A stretch of DNA of 64,000 bases from assembly GCF_020921035.1 (NCBI RefSeq), contig NC_063150.1:2914001-2978000 (forward strand). Reading direction: 5' to 3'. The notes under the pieces were generated by a model. It saw only the letters and a program-made list of their open reading frames with translations. It ran no database searches and was not told the DNA's origin. Positions 23,031 to 34,540 of the stretch are shown here, piece after piece (within the stretch, counting starts at the first letter, position 1; each line of letters starts with the position of its first letter). This DNA is from Rhodamnia argentea (taxonomy: Eukaryota > Streptophyta > Magnoliopsida > Myrtales > Myrtaceae). Made by a program: the position numbers and the translations under genes.

Positions 23031-24270
23031 TTAAGAAATCTTCTTCTGATGATACATGCATGGAAGCACATTCACTCGGTCGAAAATCTCTGCATTAAAG
23101 GTGGGCTTTCTCCGGGTATGAGTTCTCTGATTGGGCCGAAGACCTTCTCCAATGGGCCCAATGCCACTGAAACTCTTGGGCCCACTCGACTCGCTTGTAC
23201 CCGGTGCTCTAAGCTCCTGAATTTGTTGCTCCATATGATCTGCATTTTCAGCTAGGTCAGAAGTACGTGTTTCTGTGCCTTGTTTACTTGTTGATTTCAA
23301 GTTGTCAAAAGGAGAGCGCCATTGGCTTCGATGATATTTGTACTAATATTAACGTTAGGAAACACGTGTGAGTGAGTTGTGTTAAAGAAATACCACGTCA
23401 AAGAATCGATATGGTGTAGAGCAGTTAATATATTCATGTTAGCCCATAACTCATTAGTTTAAACTTTTGAGTGAAGGTGAGTTTGATTAGATATGTTAAC
23501 GGGTTCGGATTTAGGCTCCCTTTTGGTGATCTCCCCCGACGAAACTAGCGGACTTCTGCTGCGCACTCACATCAATATATCAACGAGTTCTCGATCTGAT
23601 GAGGATCTCAATCTTCATTTAAAGAAGATCCGAAACCTAAATCACAGGTTGAACCCGCATGACTTTTTCTTTTTTTTTAGGGTACCATGATTATATATTC
23701 ATGCTAAAGTTCAAGATCTTGATTGATATTTTAACACAGGATCGGAGTTAAATTTTCATGTCGCATTCGATATTTCGTCTGTCGCAAGGGATTATTCCAC
23801 GGCTTTTCACATCCCACAATGTTTATGAGAATTATCCCCGACAAAGGAAGTATGCTTTTTGGTAATCCACACACGCAAGCCCATACCTCGACAGCTAAGC
23901 CAATCTCAGAACATTTTGGAGTTGGATTGTGTGACAGGAACACAAAATTATAGTTCAAGAAAGAGTTGTGCGTGCATGGGATCCGATTGCAAACCTGAAG
24001 AAATTATAGTTCAAGAAAGTCTTGACTTCGTCAACGATCGCTTCACGCCTCTCAGGCGATTGAATTTTCCTAAGATCGACGACCGGGCGATGGACGTCGC
24101 CTAAGGAAAAGTTGATGTCATCCTCGGCGAGCTCATCGGCTGGTCTGATGAAGATGTTCGGTATTTTTCCTTATCCCCGCATCGACGAGGCCCTTGACGC
24201 CGGTTTTCGTGATGTCGAAGTCCTTCAGCCCCTCCATTCGATCGAACTCATTAGCATTTAGGATGCCCAT
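23031..24270 (-). pseudogene. Dioxygenase pseudogene with internal deletion
   Basis: The first part (24270 down to about 24018) matches the start of the gene at 21248 up to the residues VDEVK. It has a one-base insertion in an A-run near 24172. The sequence then jumps directly to the end of exon 2 and its donor site. The rest of exon 1, intron 1 and nearly all of exon 2, including the HxD iron ligands, are absent. Exon 3 (23239 to 23031) survives with EHRV and GPRVSVAL. It cannot encode an active enzyme. It is a tandem duplicate of the 19-21 kb gene. Confidence 0.85.
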
Positions 24271-24299
24271 TCTGCTAGTTTAGGAAGGAGCGGTGACAT

Positions 24300-25766
24300 G
24301 ACAAGATGCATGCTCGCGACAGACTCGAGAAACTAGATGTATGATTTATAGCAATACGATTTCGTGTGATTTATTAAGTCACACGGGGTAAATTATGAAT
24401 TCTTAAAGATAACAAAATAGCAAATAATATATCAAATGATATCTTGTAACGTCATCCAATTCAGTCTAAAGAAAAGGAAAGGAAATCTCCAACGGCAGGC
24501 GTAGTTGAAATTTTCGCTTCCACTGCAACAATACGGCCGGTACTGTGCCCATAAGATCATACAATCTGAAAGCTGGCGGAGCCTGAGCCGGAATCATCAA
24601 GAGAATTTAGGGGAAAGGCTCGACCAAGTTAGACTATCCATTTCTCGACAGAACGCTGTGGGAGATCATTTTTCAAAATATGGTTAGATATCAATTCTAC
24701 GCTTGAGCATGGAAATCCCAATGCTAGTCCCTAAGTCCTTGGCGCCTAGGCCCGAGAACCCAGTACCCATGTCCAGATCCCGATCGAATCCTGGGGCGAC
24801 CATGCGTGGATCCATCGAGGCCAAGCCCGAGACCTCGACCCCGCATCCATGTCCATCGAGGCCGTGCTCGAGACCCAAGTACCTTGGACCCCGGTGCTTG
24901 TGCTCAAGCCCATCGAGGCCGTCCCTCGGGTGAGGGCCCATCGAAGTGAACATGTGACTCTAGTGCCCATACCTAGTTCCTCTGCTACCCATGCTCATGT
25001 TATTAGCGCATGAATAATGTATATTTATTTATGAAAATCAAATTAGATTTTCCATATCGAACGATGAAACAAAATCAATAAGTGAGCCGAATCTGGTGTA
25101 TTCTGGAAAATGACCTCTTGAAAAATATTTTTCAAAAATATCATATTTTGCGCGGAATAAATGGAGCATAACCGTTGATTGGTCTTAACTTAAGACTCTT
25201 TCTTAGGCTCAGGTTGTTTCGAAGAAAACGTGACATTTTTGGAAAATATTTTTAGGAACGAGCATTGGGGCTCTTGTGCCCAAGCAAAGAATTAATTCCC
25301 GATCTAAGCGCCGATACCTAGTCATATTTTGAAAAACGACTTCCAATTTTTTTTAAAGAGGAAATCATTTTCCCAAATTCAAGCTTTGCTAGGAAAACCT
25401 TTTCCGTTAACTGAAAGCTGGAAAATGAGCGAAATATTTTCCCGGGAAATATTATTCACGAAACAAACGGAGCCTTGATTTTCGATCTCAATATTCACGA
25501 GAGGATGATTTTGTGGAATGAGGAAGCGCCCTAAACACAACCAACGAAAACATCAGTGATGCCGTGGGCCTAAAATATCTCTTGAAAATTTCACGATGGT
25601 TCATGACTTTGCAGGTCCACTTATTATTTTCACAAAGATCACGTCGACTGTTGCACACCTAATCCTCCTCATGATTCACGACTTTGCGGGTCTGTTTATG
25701 ATTGTGAACATTTTTATACTTTCTATACGAGACAAGTTCACTGATCGATTCGGCTTACATATATTA
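24300..25766. repeat. Intergenic region with MITE-like remnants up to the CACTA insertion
   Basis: About 24700-24960 holds a degenerate GC-rich repeat built on CCATCGAGGCC. Sequences rich in GGAAAAT/ATTTTCC follow, with an end-like word cgaaacaaacggagcc (about 25459-25474). The same combination recurs at 51530-52330, so both are copies of one repeat family. No gene was seen. Confidence 0.45.
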
Positions 25767-25784
25767 CACCACTACAAAAAAACA

Positions 25785-26930
25785 AGCCTCTAGCCACGAA
25801 ATTTGCCACGAAAATTTTGGCAAAATTCGTCGCTAATGGATTTTGCGACGAATTTTGCCACAAAAAAAAATTTGTGGCTAATACAGCGTCGCAAATATTA
25901 GCAACGAAAAAATTTAATTTCGTCCCCAATTTGTGACGAAATTTACGACGAACACAGTTTGTGGCCAATTTGCGACGAAACATTATCGTCACTAATTTGC
26001 GACGATATTTGCGACGACCGTAGTTGATCGCAAATTTGCGACGACATTTGCGACTACAAGAGTTCGTCGCAATGGCGTTTGTCGCAAAACTAAGGCCAAT
26101 TATAAAGTTTTAGACCGTATTAGCGACCAAAATTGCCACGAAAAATTTTGGAAAAATTCGTCGCTAAATTATTTTTGCCATGAATTTTACGACGAAAATG
26201 TATTTGTAGCTAATACGGCGTCGCAAAATATAGCGATGAAACAATTAAATTTGCGTCGCTAATTTGCCATGAATACAATCCATAGCTAAATTTAGCGACG
26301 AAAAGCGTATTTCGTCGCAAAATTCCGACAAACATTCTTCGTCGCTAAAACATGTTTTAGTGGCTAAACTTAGCGACAAAAATTATTTCGTCGCTAAATT
26401 TAGCAACGAATATTCGTTGTCATCGCTACATTTGGCGATGAAAAATTTTATTTCGTCGCTAAATATTAGCGACAAAAAGTTTTTTCGTTGCTATATTTAA
26501 TGATGGAAAAATATTGTTTGTCGCTAAGTGTAGCGACAACATTTTGTATTCGTCGCTAAATGGAGCGACAAAGAATTTTTTCTGTCGCTAAATTTAGTGA
26601 GGAACAGTTACGAGGAAAGTGAATTTCGTCGATGAATAGTTGATTTTAGCGACGAATAGTTTATTTCGTCCCTAAATTTAGTGACGAATTATTGAATCCG
26701 TCGCTAAATTTTGTCGGACAAAGAGCAGTTGATTTCGTACCCTTACTTGCGACGACTTGCATGAAAATGTAGCGACGAAATTTTTTTTTTTGCCACAAGC
26801 GTTGTTCGGGAATAAATTTAGCAACGAACTTCACGAGAAATATTGTTCAACGACGAATTTTGCAACGACCGGGCATGGAACGAATTTTGCAATGAAATTT
26901 TATAATTTGTGATCATACAATAAAATAATT
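25785..26930. repeat. Left subterminal motif array of the CACTA element
   Basis: The words TAGCGACGAA and TTCGTCGCTA alternate in both orientations every 15-40 bases. In En/Spm elements such arrays are binding sites for the TNPA protein and bring the two ends together. No coding sequence is present. Confidence 0.85.
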
Positions 26931-27440
26931 TCTTGATGACCCCTCCTATTAGCTCTCTAACCAATCAATTCCTCCCACCCCCAAAAAAAAGGAAAAGAAA
27001 ATCCACTTTCAACCTACTTTCCTCTTCTTTTTTCCGCACCTCTGTGTGTGCCATCCCGCTAGTCCACGTAGAACAAAATTTTGCATCGGGTGCAAGGTAT
27101 GATGCTTGGGGCCACTCTGCAGCAACAATTTGACAACCGCCTAAGTCCATTTTCACCTGAGCCCCATATTGAGAGAACAAATTAGTCTGCAGAAAGACAG
27201 CAAAGGGAACATAAAAGGGGAGCTCCCTAGGTACAAAATTTGTATGCCCAATATGCGGAAGTACGTGCCAGGCCATCAACAAGCAAGCTCGAAAAGATTT
27301 AATTGCTAGAACATCTTAATCTTCATAACATGCTTGCGATATGGGAATTTAAATTTATTCAAGAAAATGAAGCTATAGGCATGTAAATATGCTCTATTCA
27401 AGAGATGCTTTTGTAAATGCGGATACCAGGACATCTTTTG
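26931..27440. other. CACTA interior, unidentified segment
   Basis: A minus-strand open frame (27282-26965) has a protein-like composition (for example DLGGCQIVAAEWPQASYL) but I do not recognise it. It lies just downstream of the captured kinase exons and could be another captured piece. This is speculative. Confidence 0.25.
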
Positions 27441-27919
27441 AAGGTCTTGGATGAGAACAAATCATTTGATCTGCAAGCATCAAAACGGTCTTCAAGGAAA
27501 ATTTTCTACCACGGAAGTTAAATAGATCTCAAGACTGGGTCCAAACAAATCCATCACAAGTATATTGAATTGTCCCTCGACACCAGACCATCTCACATTC
27601 GGAATCCCAGCTGCAAAAGGCAGAGAATGAGTAGTTATGGTAATAGCATTGACGGAACAACATTGAATTTAAAGCCGTGGAGAAGGAACCATTACTTCCT
27701 CCTTGCGGGATCCGATACACTTTTGTTTCATGTAGCAATTGAGGATGCTTTTTTTTTTAATTGTCTCCTGAAAATCAATCAATCAGAAACATAAATGAAT
27801 CAATCAAACTATGTTGTAATAAGTTTGTCAAACAAGTTCAAAAATGACAAAGCCCGAAGAAGATTATAGACCACTCACAAGCTTGATGGCGACCTCTTCA
27901 TCCGTCCGTATATGAGTAC
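27440..27919 (-). pseudogene. Captured casein kinase 1 (CKL) gene fragment inside the CACTA element
   Basis: Three exon-like blocks with plausible intron borders match plant casein kinase 1-like proteins in order. 27919-27879 reads THIRTDEEVAIKL, ending at a GTGAG donor. About 27757-27697 reads KHPQLLHETKVYRIPQGG. 27610 to about 27440 starts after a TTTTGCAG acceptor and reads [26 protein letters not shown] and, in another frame, [15 protein letters not shown]. These cover the glycine-loop side of the N-lobe, the VAIK lysine block and the hinge. The frame is broken between GPSLE and RKFSL, and the catalytic HRD and DFG parts are missing. Keeping introns points to DNA-level capture, not a processed copy. 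Confidence 0.85.
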
Positions 27920-28078
27920 CCGCACAACCCATCCACACGTCAACCAATACAGCCAAAAATTTCAACAACAAAAAAAGGGTGGGGGATCAGCAAATCAAGG
28001 CAAAAAGTGATTCGAAACCCTAACCTCCAATCGGCGACATGCGAAGAAGAAGAACCATGCAAAACTCCCGTGTGCTAA

Positions 28079-29440
28079 TTAGCCCAAATCGGGCTGCATG
28101 ATACTATCGACAAAATCATCATTAGTAGCGAGAATCTCATCCTCATTGTGTTGCCCATCATCGTGGCCATCACCTATTGCATGAGTGGGAGGTACAGGAG
28201 GAAGCCGATGTTGATTTAGGTTGAGGTGTCGCAGGACCAATTGCATTTGAGCCTCTAGAGATTTATGTTCGGTCTCCAGAGATTTATGTCGAGTCTCCGG
28301 AGATTTATGTCGCCGATTGACCTGTCTGATTTGCTCATCCTTTCGTGACATTTGTTCTCTGACCGCTTTTATTTCTTCGTCCTTCTCTACAAGTATATGT
28401 CTCGGTTGGTTCCTCCTCGACTCGTTTCGTCCTTGAAATAGCCGTGTTGGATGATGAACTTCCAGCAGCCTTTGCTGTGTATATCCTCGACAAGGATCCC
28501 ATGCCAAATATTTTCTCTCTTTTCATTCCACCCGATGCCTCCACCCATAATGCCATATTGTTAGCTGCTGGCTCCGACGCAGCTCCACCATCACCGCCAC
28601 TAGCAGTACTCATTAAAAGCTCGTCATATTTTTCCTACATCCACAAAATAGATATGAAAAAAAAATTAACTTCATATATAGAACTCCCATAGATATTGAA
28701 AGCATTCATGGCTTTTATTCTAGTTTTCATAAAGTTAAAAGTATAACCTTACATACCTTAACAGATTTTGCTCAATCGCCAATCCATGTCTTATCTTTCT
28801 TTTGAAATGTGCGTTCAAATGTAGCTGCATATGTCGGTTCGGTCCCCAATTGATGTGCCTACAAAATTGAAACATAAATGAGTAACCGAATTAAATTTAC
28901 TTACAACATATTTAACGGACTTACCATTCTTTTTCTATGCTCCCTAATGTTGATAGAGCCCCCAGCATATGTCGCAGACGCAGACCCTTCACTAGAACTA
29001 GAAGCTCAATTCTTGGCATTTTGTTCACTCCTTTGCTTAATTTTTTCACTTTCCCAAGTTCTCTTTATTTCAGCCCAATCGTCACCAGTAATAAAATCTG
29101 GCTTCACATCTTTTTTCTTTGCTTTATTCATCGCATTGCGTATGTGATCACCGACTTTCTTCTTAAAAACTCTTCTAATTTCATCCTCTTCCGATTCATC
29201 CCAAGTGAATTTTTGCTGTAATCAATAGAAAAACAACCGACTTTATTTACGCCGAACTTAGTTTATGAGAAGATAGAATGACAAAACCGACCTTGAACTC
29301 GTTCCATCACAAATCCTTCACTTGTTTTGGAGCGCCACTATAACTAATCAACGGCCCCCTCCAATAGTTATTCACTATTTTATTAAGTTCCCGGACAACA
29401 TACGTAGCTTCTGTGAATTTGCAAACATAGACAATTCAGT
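28079..29440 (-). pseudogene. TNPA-like transposase gene of the CACTA element (PF03004-type), decayed
   Basis: Successive minus-strand blocks carry features of plant En/Spm TNPA-type proteins. They are YVVRELNKIVNNYWRG (about 29400-29350), FKKKVGDHIRNAMNKAKK with KRTWESEKIKQRSEQNAKN (about 29170-29015), TYAGGSINIREHRKRM (about 28970-28925), and GGMKREKIFGMGS followed by a charged coiled coil (28613-28079). Stop codons and frame changes interrupt it. A proline-free heptad-like stretch with repeated KSLE words ends the protein. TNPA proteins bind the subterminal motifs; this copy is unlikely to do so. Confidence 0.7.
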
Positions 29441-31014
29441 ACACATCCATATGAAAAACCCAAATGAAAGGACGACCCTAAATATTACATTTACTTAAAA
29501 AATGAACTACTTACGAATCTCCATATGGGTATATCATGAACCAGTTATCTTCTTCAGCTGTATTTCCCTCATCATTCGATTGTGCCACCGAAGAAGGTGG
29601 AACTCAAGCAGATGGAACCGAAGTACCTTCAATTCGGATGTGTCCAAGTGGTCCCCCGAAATGTGTTCGAGGGTCGGAGGAAGGGCCAATGTGTCCATGT
29701 TATCCATCGACATGTGGGGGTTGAGGGTGAGATGAAAGGGAAGGAGAAGAGGAAAGGGATGCGCACGAGGGAGGGGAAGCGAAGCGAGAAGGGCAAGGGG
29801 CTGGTCTTCCTTGTGAAACCGCACCACGGATGTGACCTCCACGAGGCTAACACATAGGAAGGTTAGACAAATATCAACAAGAATAAGAACATGTATTAGG
29901 GACACATAATAACGTATATCATGAAGCTTACCATTTTGTTTCGGAGAGCAAAAAGCTATCTTATAGAAAAATTCGAGATGGTATCTCCAAATGAAAAGCT
30001 GCAATCCATGAACAAAATCTCATCTATTAGTGCCCAACATACACATCAAATCATCAGCATCAGCTACATGAAATTCCTAGGCCATTTGATGATTTCACTA
30101 CGAAGGACATTCTTAACCATCCCGAACCTGGGCCTATCAAGTGCTTTGCGTAAACAAGAAACCTTTGTTATTGTAGTCATATATGATTTTAGGAGATGAG
30201 CGATTCATCTCTGGTATCGGCGAGTGCATGAAAAGGAACACTCAATAACAGCTTAAACCGTTGAAGAAGACGATAAATAAACACTCAATTTTAGCGGTGT
30301 TCATACAAGAACGTGCTGCATTTCATCCATGTATAATGGGAATTAAGCATTCAACCATGATTTAACTAATGACATGTGAAGGGTGCTTAGATATGTGGTA
30401 TAGGGGGGTATTCCGCAGATGAAAATAGCTACTAATTCATTCCTGGTAATGTCCTCCAATGGACATTACCAAGATCAAGGAATATTGAAAGTCAAAGGGA
30501 TAGGGAAAGGAAGTTGTGCAATGTTTAGCAATCCAGTTAACAGAAGACAATGGCCAAAAACCAAAAAAATAAAATAAAAAGAAGCATTATAATGAAAATT
30601 ACTTGCAAAAAATATTGAAGTCATACATAGATGTCCGGATGAGTGAAAATGTCAAAGTTTCGAAGTCATCACAAGTTCATTGTTTGTCCAAAATTTGTAA
30701 TGACGACAGAATCTCTAACTTAAGTCCTCAAAATATCGGAAGCATTGCAAAGGACGGGAACGCACGAATATGAGGGGGGACAAGGGGAAGACAACAACAT
30801 TGTTGTCTAAAATTCTGTTTGCATTCATTTATATAAGTGAGACAAGTTTCCTATTCCCATTTTTTTGTCTTTTCTTTTATGCGATTATATTTAGGAAAGA
30901 AAAGGAAAACTGGGAAAGATGGTGAGAGAGCATAGTTTGTATTGGCCACTACTAGGACAACGTATAAACATTGGCTTTCATATTGTTAGCTGGGTGCGTA
31001 TAGAGTGTGAGTGA
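29441..31014. other. CACTA interior, no clear gene
   Basis: Probably leader, introns or upstream exons of the TNPA-like gene. Minus-strand open frames near 29534-30004 match nothing I recognise. Confidence 0.3.
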
Positions 31015-31022
31015 CTTTTGCC

Positions 31023-31629
31023 TAGGGGTTAGCGGTTCCAGGTTCCTCACGAGTTCCACCCGGAACCCGAAACCTACCCGTCCGCACGAGTTCCTCTTTT
31101 TTTGGAACCCGGAACCTACCCATCATACCTTGGAACCTGGAACCTACCCCGTCACAGGTTCTAGGGTCGGTTCTAGGGTACCCGAGAACCTATCAATTTC
31201 TTTTATTTTTTCATTTTTAGTTAAGCAAAATAAGAATGAACGCTACAACATCTAAGAGAAAGTAGATGTAAGTGGTTTTAGGTTCCGTACAAATTACATT
31301 TAGAACTTGAAACCAATACATTAGAACATGTTTATCATTTTTTGGAATCTGAAACCTAAAATTTTGTTTGGCTCTAGATTATATATTCATCATCGGGCGC
31401 CATAGAACATTGTAGGATCATGCAAAAATATATACTAAGAAAAATATAAAAAATTATTTTAAAATCTAGAGTCCAGGTTCCGGGTTCCAAGTAGTGGAAC
31501 CTGGAACCTACCCATTAGAACAGGTTCCTAAATTTTTGGAACCTGGAACCTACCCTACATACCTTGAAACCTGGAACCGGACCGGATCCTACAGGTTCCG
31601 GTTCTACCCTGGAACCATGCTCACCCCTA
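31023..31629. mobile_element. hAT-type MITE nested in the CACTA element
   Basis: The ends are TAGGGGTTAGCGGTTCC and, inverted, TAGGGGTGAGCATGGTTCC. The 8 bases CTTTTGCC flank it on both sides (31015-31022 and 31630-31637), a perfect target duplication of hAT length. The 607-bp interior consists of GGAACC/GGTTCC words in both orientations and has no coding capacity. Confidence 0.9.
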
Positions 31630-31637
31630 CTTTTGCC

Positions 31638-33075
31638 CTAGTATATCATCTTTAAAGAGAGAAATGGGTTGGGTTTTCTCCATTTATTAGAAGATATTCA
31701 GTAGGAAAATGTCCGAATGCAATACCGGATGACATGTAGTCTTCTCTTTCCCCCAAATTTTACCCTTCCTAAGCTAAGGTCATTGGGTTGTAATGGTTTT
31801 CCAGGAAATCAAACACATTCTCTAATCTAGAACCATCGAAAAGATTAAAACAAAAATACGAGCATGAGCTTGATAGACTCATTCAAAAGTTCCTCTATGA
31901 TCAATCATGAAGATAGTGACCTCCATTTTTTTTTAAACACTCTAGACAGTGGTTTTTTAAACACCATCGGCAAGAAAAATTGGAGCATTCACTCATAAAT
32001 TTCCTTAAGTTTGAGCCAACAAGTCAAATCCAGAGAAAAACCATATCTACAAAAACCGCAATGCTGTAAACAAATATACAAACAAGCACGAAGGACTAAC
32101 CCAACCAAACGAGGGTCGGATCTAAATCTACAAACGAGAAGAACAACACCATAGCACCAACGCAGCGACCCATAAAAATAACTTGCCTTAAATGTCACCA
32201 AGAGCTCAAGCGAGAAAAGGGTACTCGACGCCAGGCCGGAGTTCGTTCCTTAAGTTTGAGCCAACAAGTCAAATCCAGAGAAAAACCAGATCTACAAAAA
32301 CCGCAATGCTATAAACAAACAAACAAACAAGCACGAAGGACTAACCCATCAAGAATCGAAGTAGAACTACAACCCACTAAAACCACGAAGGCGAGACAAT
32401 ACTCAAAGCGGTCAACACGTGTCCAAGAACGGACGACCCTGGATGAACGAAGGAATGGTGATGGAGCGGGGGACGTTACCAGGAATCAAGAGCTTGCCCT
32501 CGGTGGAGGAGAGGCGTCACGGAGGATGGAGATCTCGTGGGCATTCTTGAGCCAACAAGTCAAATCCAGAGAAAAACCAGATCTACGAAAACCGCAATGC
32601 TATAAACAAGCAAACAAACAAGCACGAAGGACTAACCCGACCAAACGAGGGTTGGATCTAAATCCACAAGCAAGAAGAACAACACCACAGCACCAACGCA
32701 GCGACCTATAAAAATAACTTGCCTTAAATGTCACCAAGAGCTCGGGTGAGAAAAGGCTACTCGACGCCGAGCCGGAGTTCGTTCCTTCTTCCTCGGGGGC
32801 GTCGCGGATCCAGGGCGAGGGGGGGCGTCAGATGACTTTCAGGCAAGGAAGCCGAGAAGTGAAATTGGAAGGGCAAGGTTGAAGGTCAGCCGACCATCGC
32901 CGTCGCACGTCGGTCGCTCGCCCGGATGGAGGACAGAACGGATCCCGATCGAGTTGGGGGAACTCGTGATGAGGAATGGGTGTGTTCTGTCCGTGCGGGG
33001 GGTGAATGAGAAGAGGAGAGAGAGGAAGGGTGTTCTGTAGCCAAAAATCAAGAGTGGAGAGATGCCATTATTGGG
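31638..33075. repeat. CACTA interior with three duplicated units and GC-rich leader-like DNA
   Basis: The word gagccaacaagtcaaatcca starts three related units at 32013, 32258 and 32549, each about 150-250 bases long and continuing with matching text. About 32780-33050 is GC-rich with GA-rich ends, like a transcript leader on the minus strand. It lies just inside the internal motif array, as the comparable leader-like DNA near 42560-42650 lies beside the right array. Confidence 0.5.
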
Positions 33076-33079
33076 CTAC

Positions 33080-34215
33080 CCGCGGGACTTAAAAAAATTT
33101 GCACAAAAGGACGTTAGCGACAAAAAATAATAATTCGTCTCTAAATCGTACCTATTTTCTGACGACATATACTTTGTGTCGCTAAATTTGAAGAATAGAA
33201 TTTGCAACAAAACAAGTAGTTCGTTGCTAATTGCTCAATAGTAGCTTAGTGACAAAACTAACAAATTAGTCACTGATTTTTTTTTCATTATTATTATATC
33301 ATATTAGCCACGAAAAAATATATTCGTCGCTAAATTGAATATTTTTTCATTTATATTTAAAACACGTAGCGACGAAAAATATATATCGTCGCTAACTTAG
33401 CGACGCACATAGTTCTTCATAGCTAAATTGAATAATTTTTTAATTACATTTCTCCCATATTAGCGACGAAAACCATAATTTGTCGCTACATCGCTACTAT
33501 TTTCCGACGAAATCAACGTTCTTCATTAATTAGCAACAACATAAACTCTTCGTCACTAAATTTGAAAAAAAAAATTGCGACGAAAAAAGTAGTTCGTTGC
33601 TAATTGCTTATTAGTAGGTTAGCCACAAAAATGACAAATTAGTCGCTGAATGTTTTTTTAATTTTTATTTATATCATATTAGCCACGAACAGAGTCATTC
33701 GTCGCTAAATTAAATAATTTAGTTCTAATTTTGCGACGAAATTACCGCTCGTTGTTAATTGGCGACAAACGAAACCTTTCGTCGCTAAATTTTCAGAATC
33801 GAATTTGCCACAAAAAAACTCATTCGTGGCAAATGGATCGGTAGAAGATTAGCGACGACATGGATAAATTCGTCACTAATTATTCTTCATTTTAATTTTT
33901 GTAGTATTATCGACGAATATTAAATTTTGTCGCTAAATTAGGGACGAATATATTATTCGTCACTAATTTAGGGACGAATATATTATTCATCGCTAATTTA
34001 GGGACGAATAATATATTTTGTCGCTAAATTAGCGACAATTTTACCAACAAACTTTTTCCGTTGCTAATTAGCGACGGATTATTTAGCGATGAATTTAGCG
34101 ACGGATTGTTTAGCAACGATTTAGCGACAGCTTATTTAGCGACGGATTTAGCGACGAATTTAGCGACGGATTTAGTGATGAAAATTCTAATTAGCGACGA
34201 ACTTTTTCCGAAAAA
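33080..34215. repeat. Internal GCGACGAA motif array of the CACTA element
   Basis: It has the same alternating TAGCGACGAA/TTCGTCGCTA words as the terminal arrays, but more than 7 kb from the left end and nearly 10 kb from the right end. No CACTACAA-type terminus was found at its edges. Confidence 0.8.
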
Positions 34216-34540
34216 TAAAAAATGAAATATAAAAACATACCTGGCCATATAATAATCTACAACGACAATAATAACGAAACTTTTCGGACGTCCTATTACA
34301 TTAATAATAACAATAATTATGAAAATAACAATAGTAATTATGTCAACAACAATAACATACGTCGCAATAATAATAATAATTACACATAATTAGTAAAAAG
34401 GTATAAAATCCTAATCTTCATCTTCCTCATCATCTTCGTCTTCACATTCGTCATCGACTTGATCTTCATCTTCATTGTCATCTTCATCTTCTCGTCTCAA
34501 AATCGATTCTTCAACACCTTCTTCATTTGATTCACGAATT

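Noticed and set aside
25785-26930. Dense short repeats that might suggest a CRISPR-like array
   Set aside because: The units occur in both orientations with irregular spacing inside CACTA ends in a plant genome; they are subterminal transposase-binding motifs.
28878-29221. Plus-strand frames with hydrophobic runs
   Set aside because: They are antisense to the TNPA-like gene blocks, which match a known family on the minus strand.
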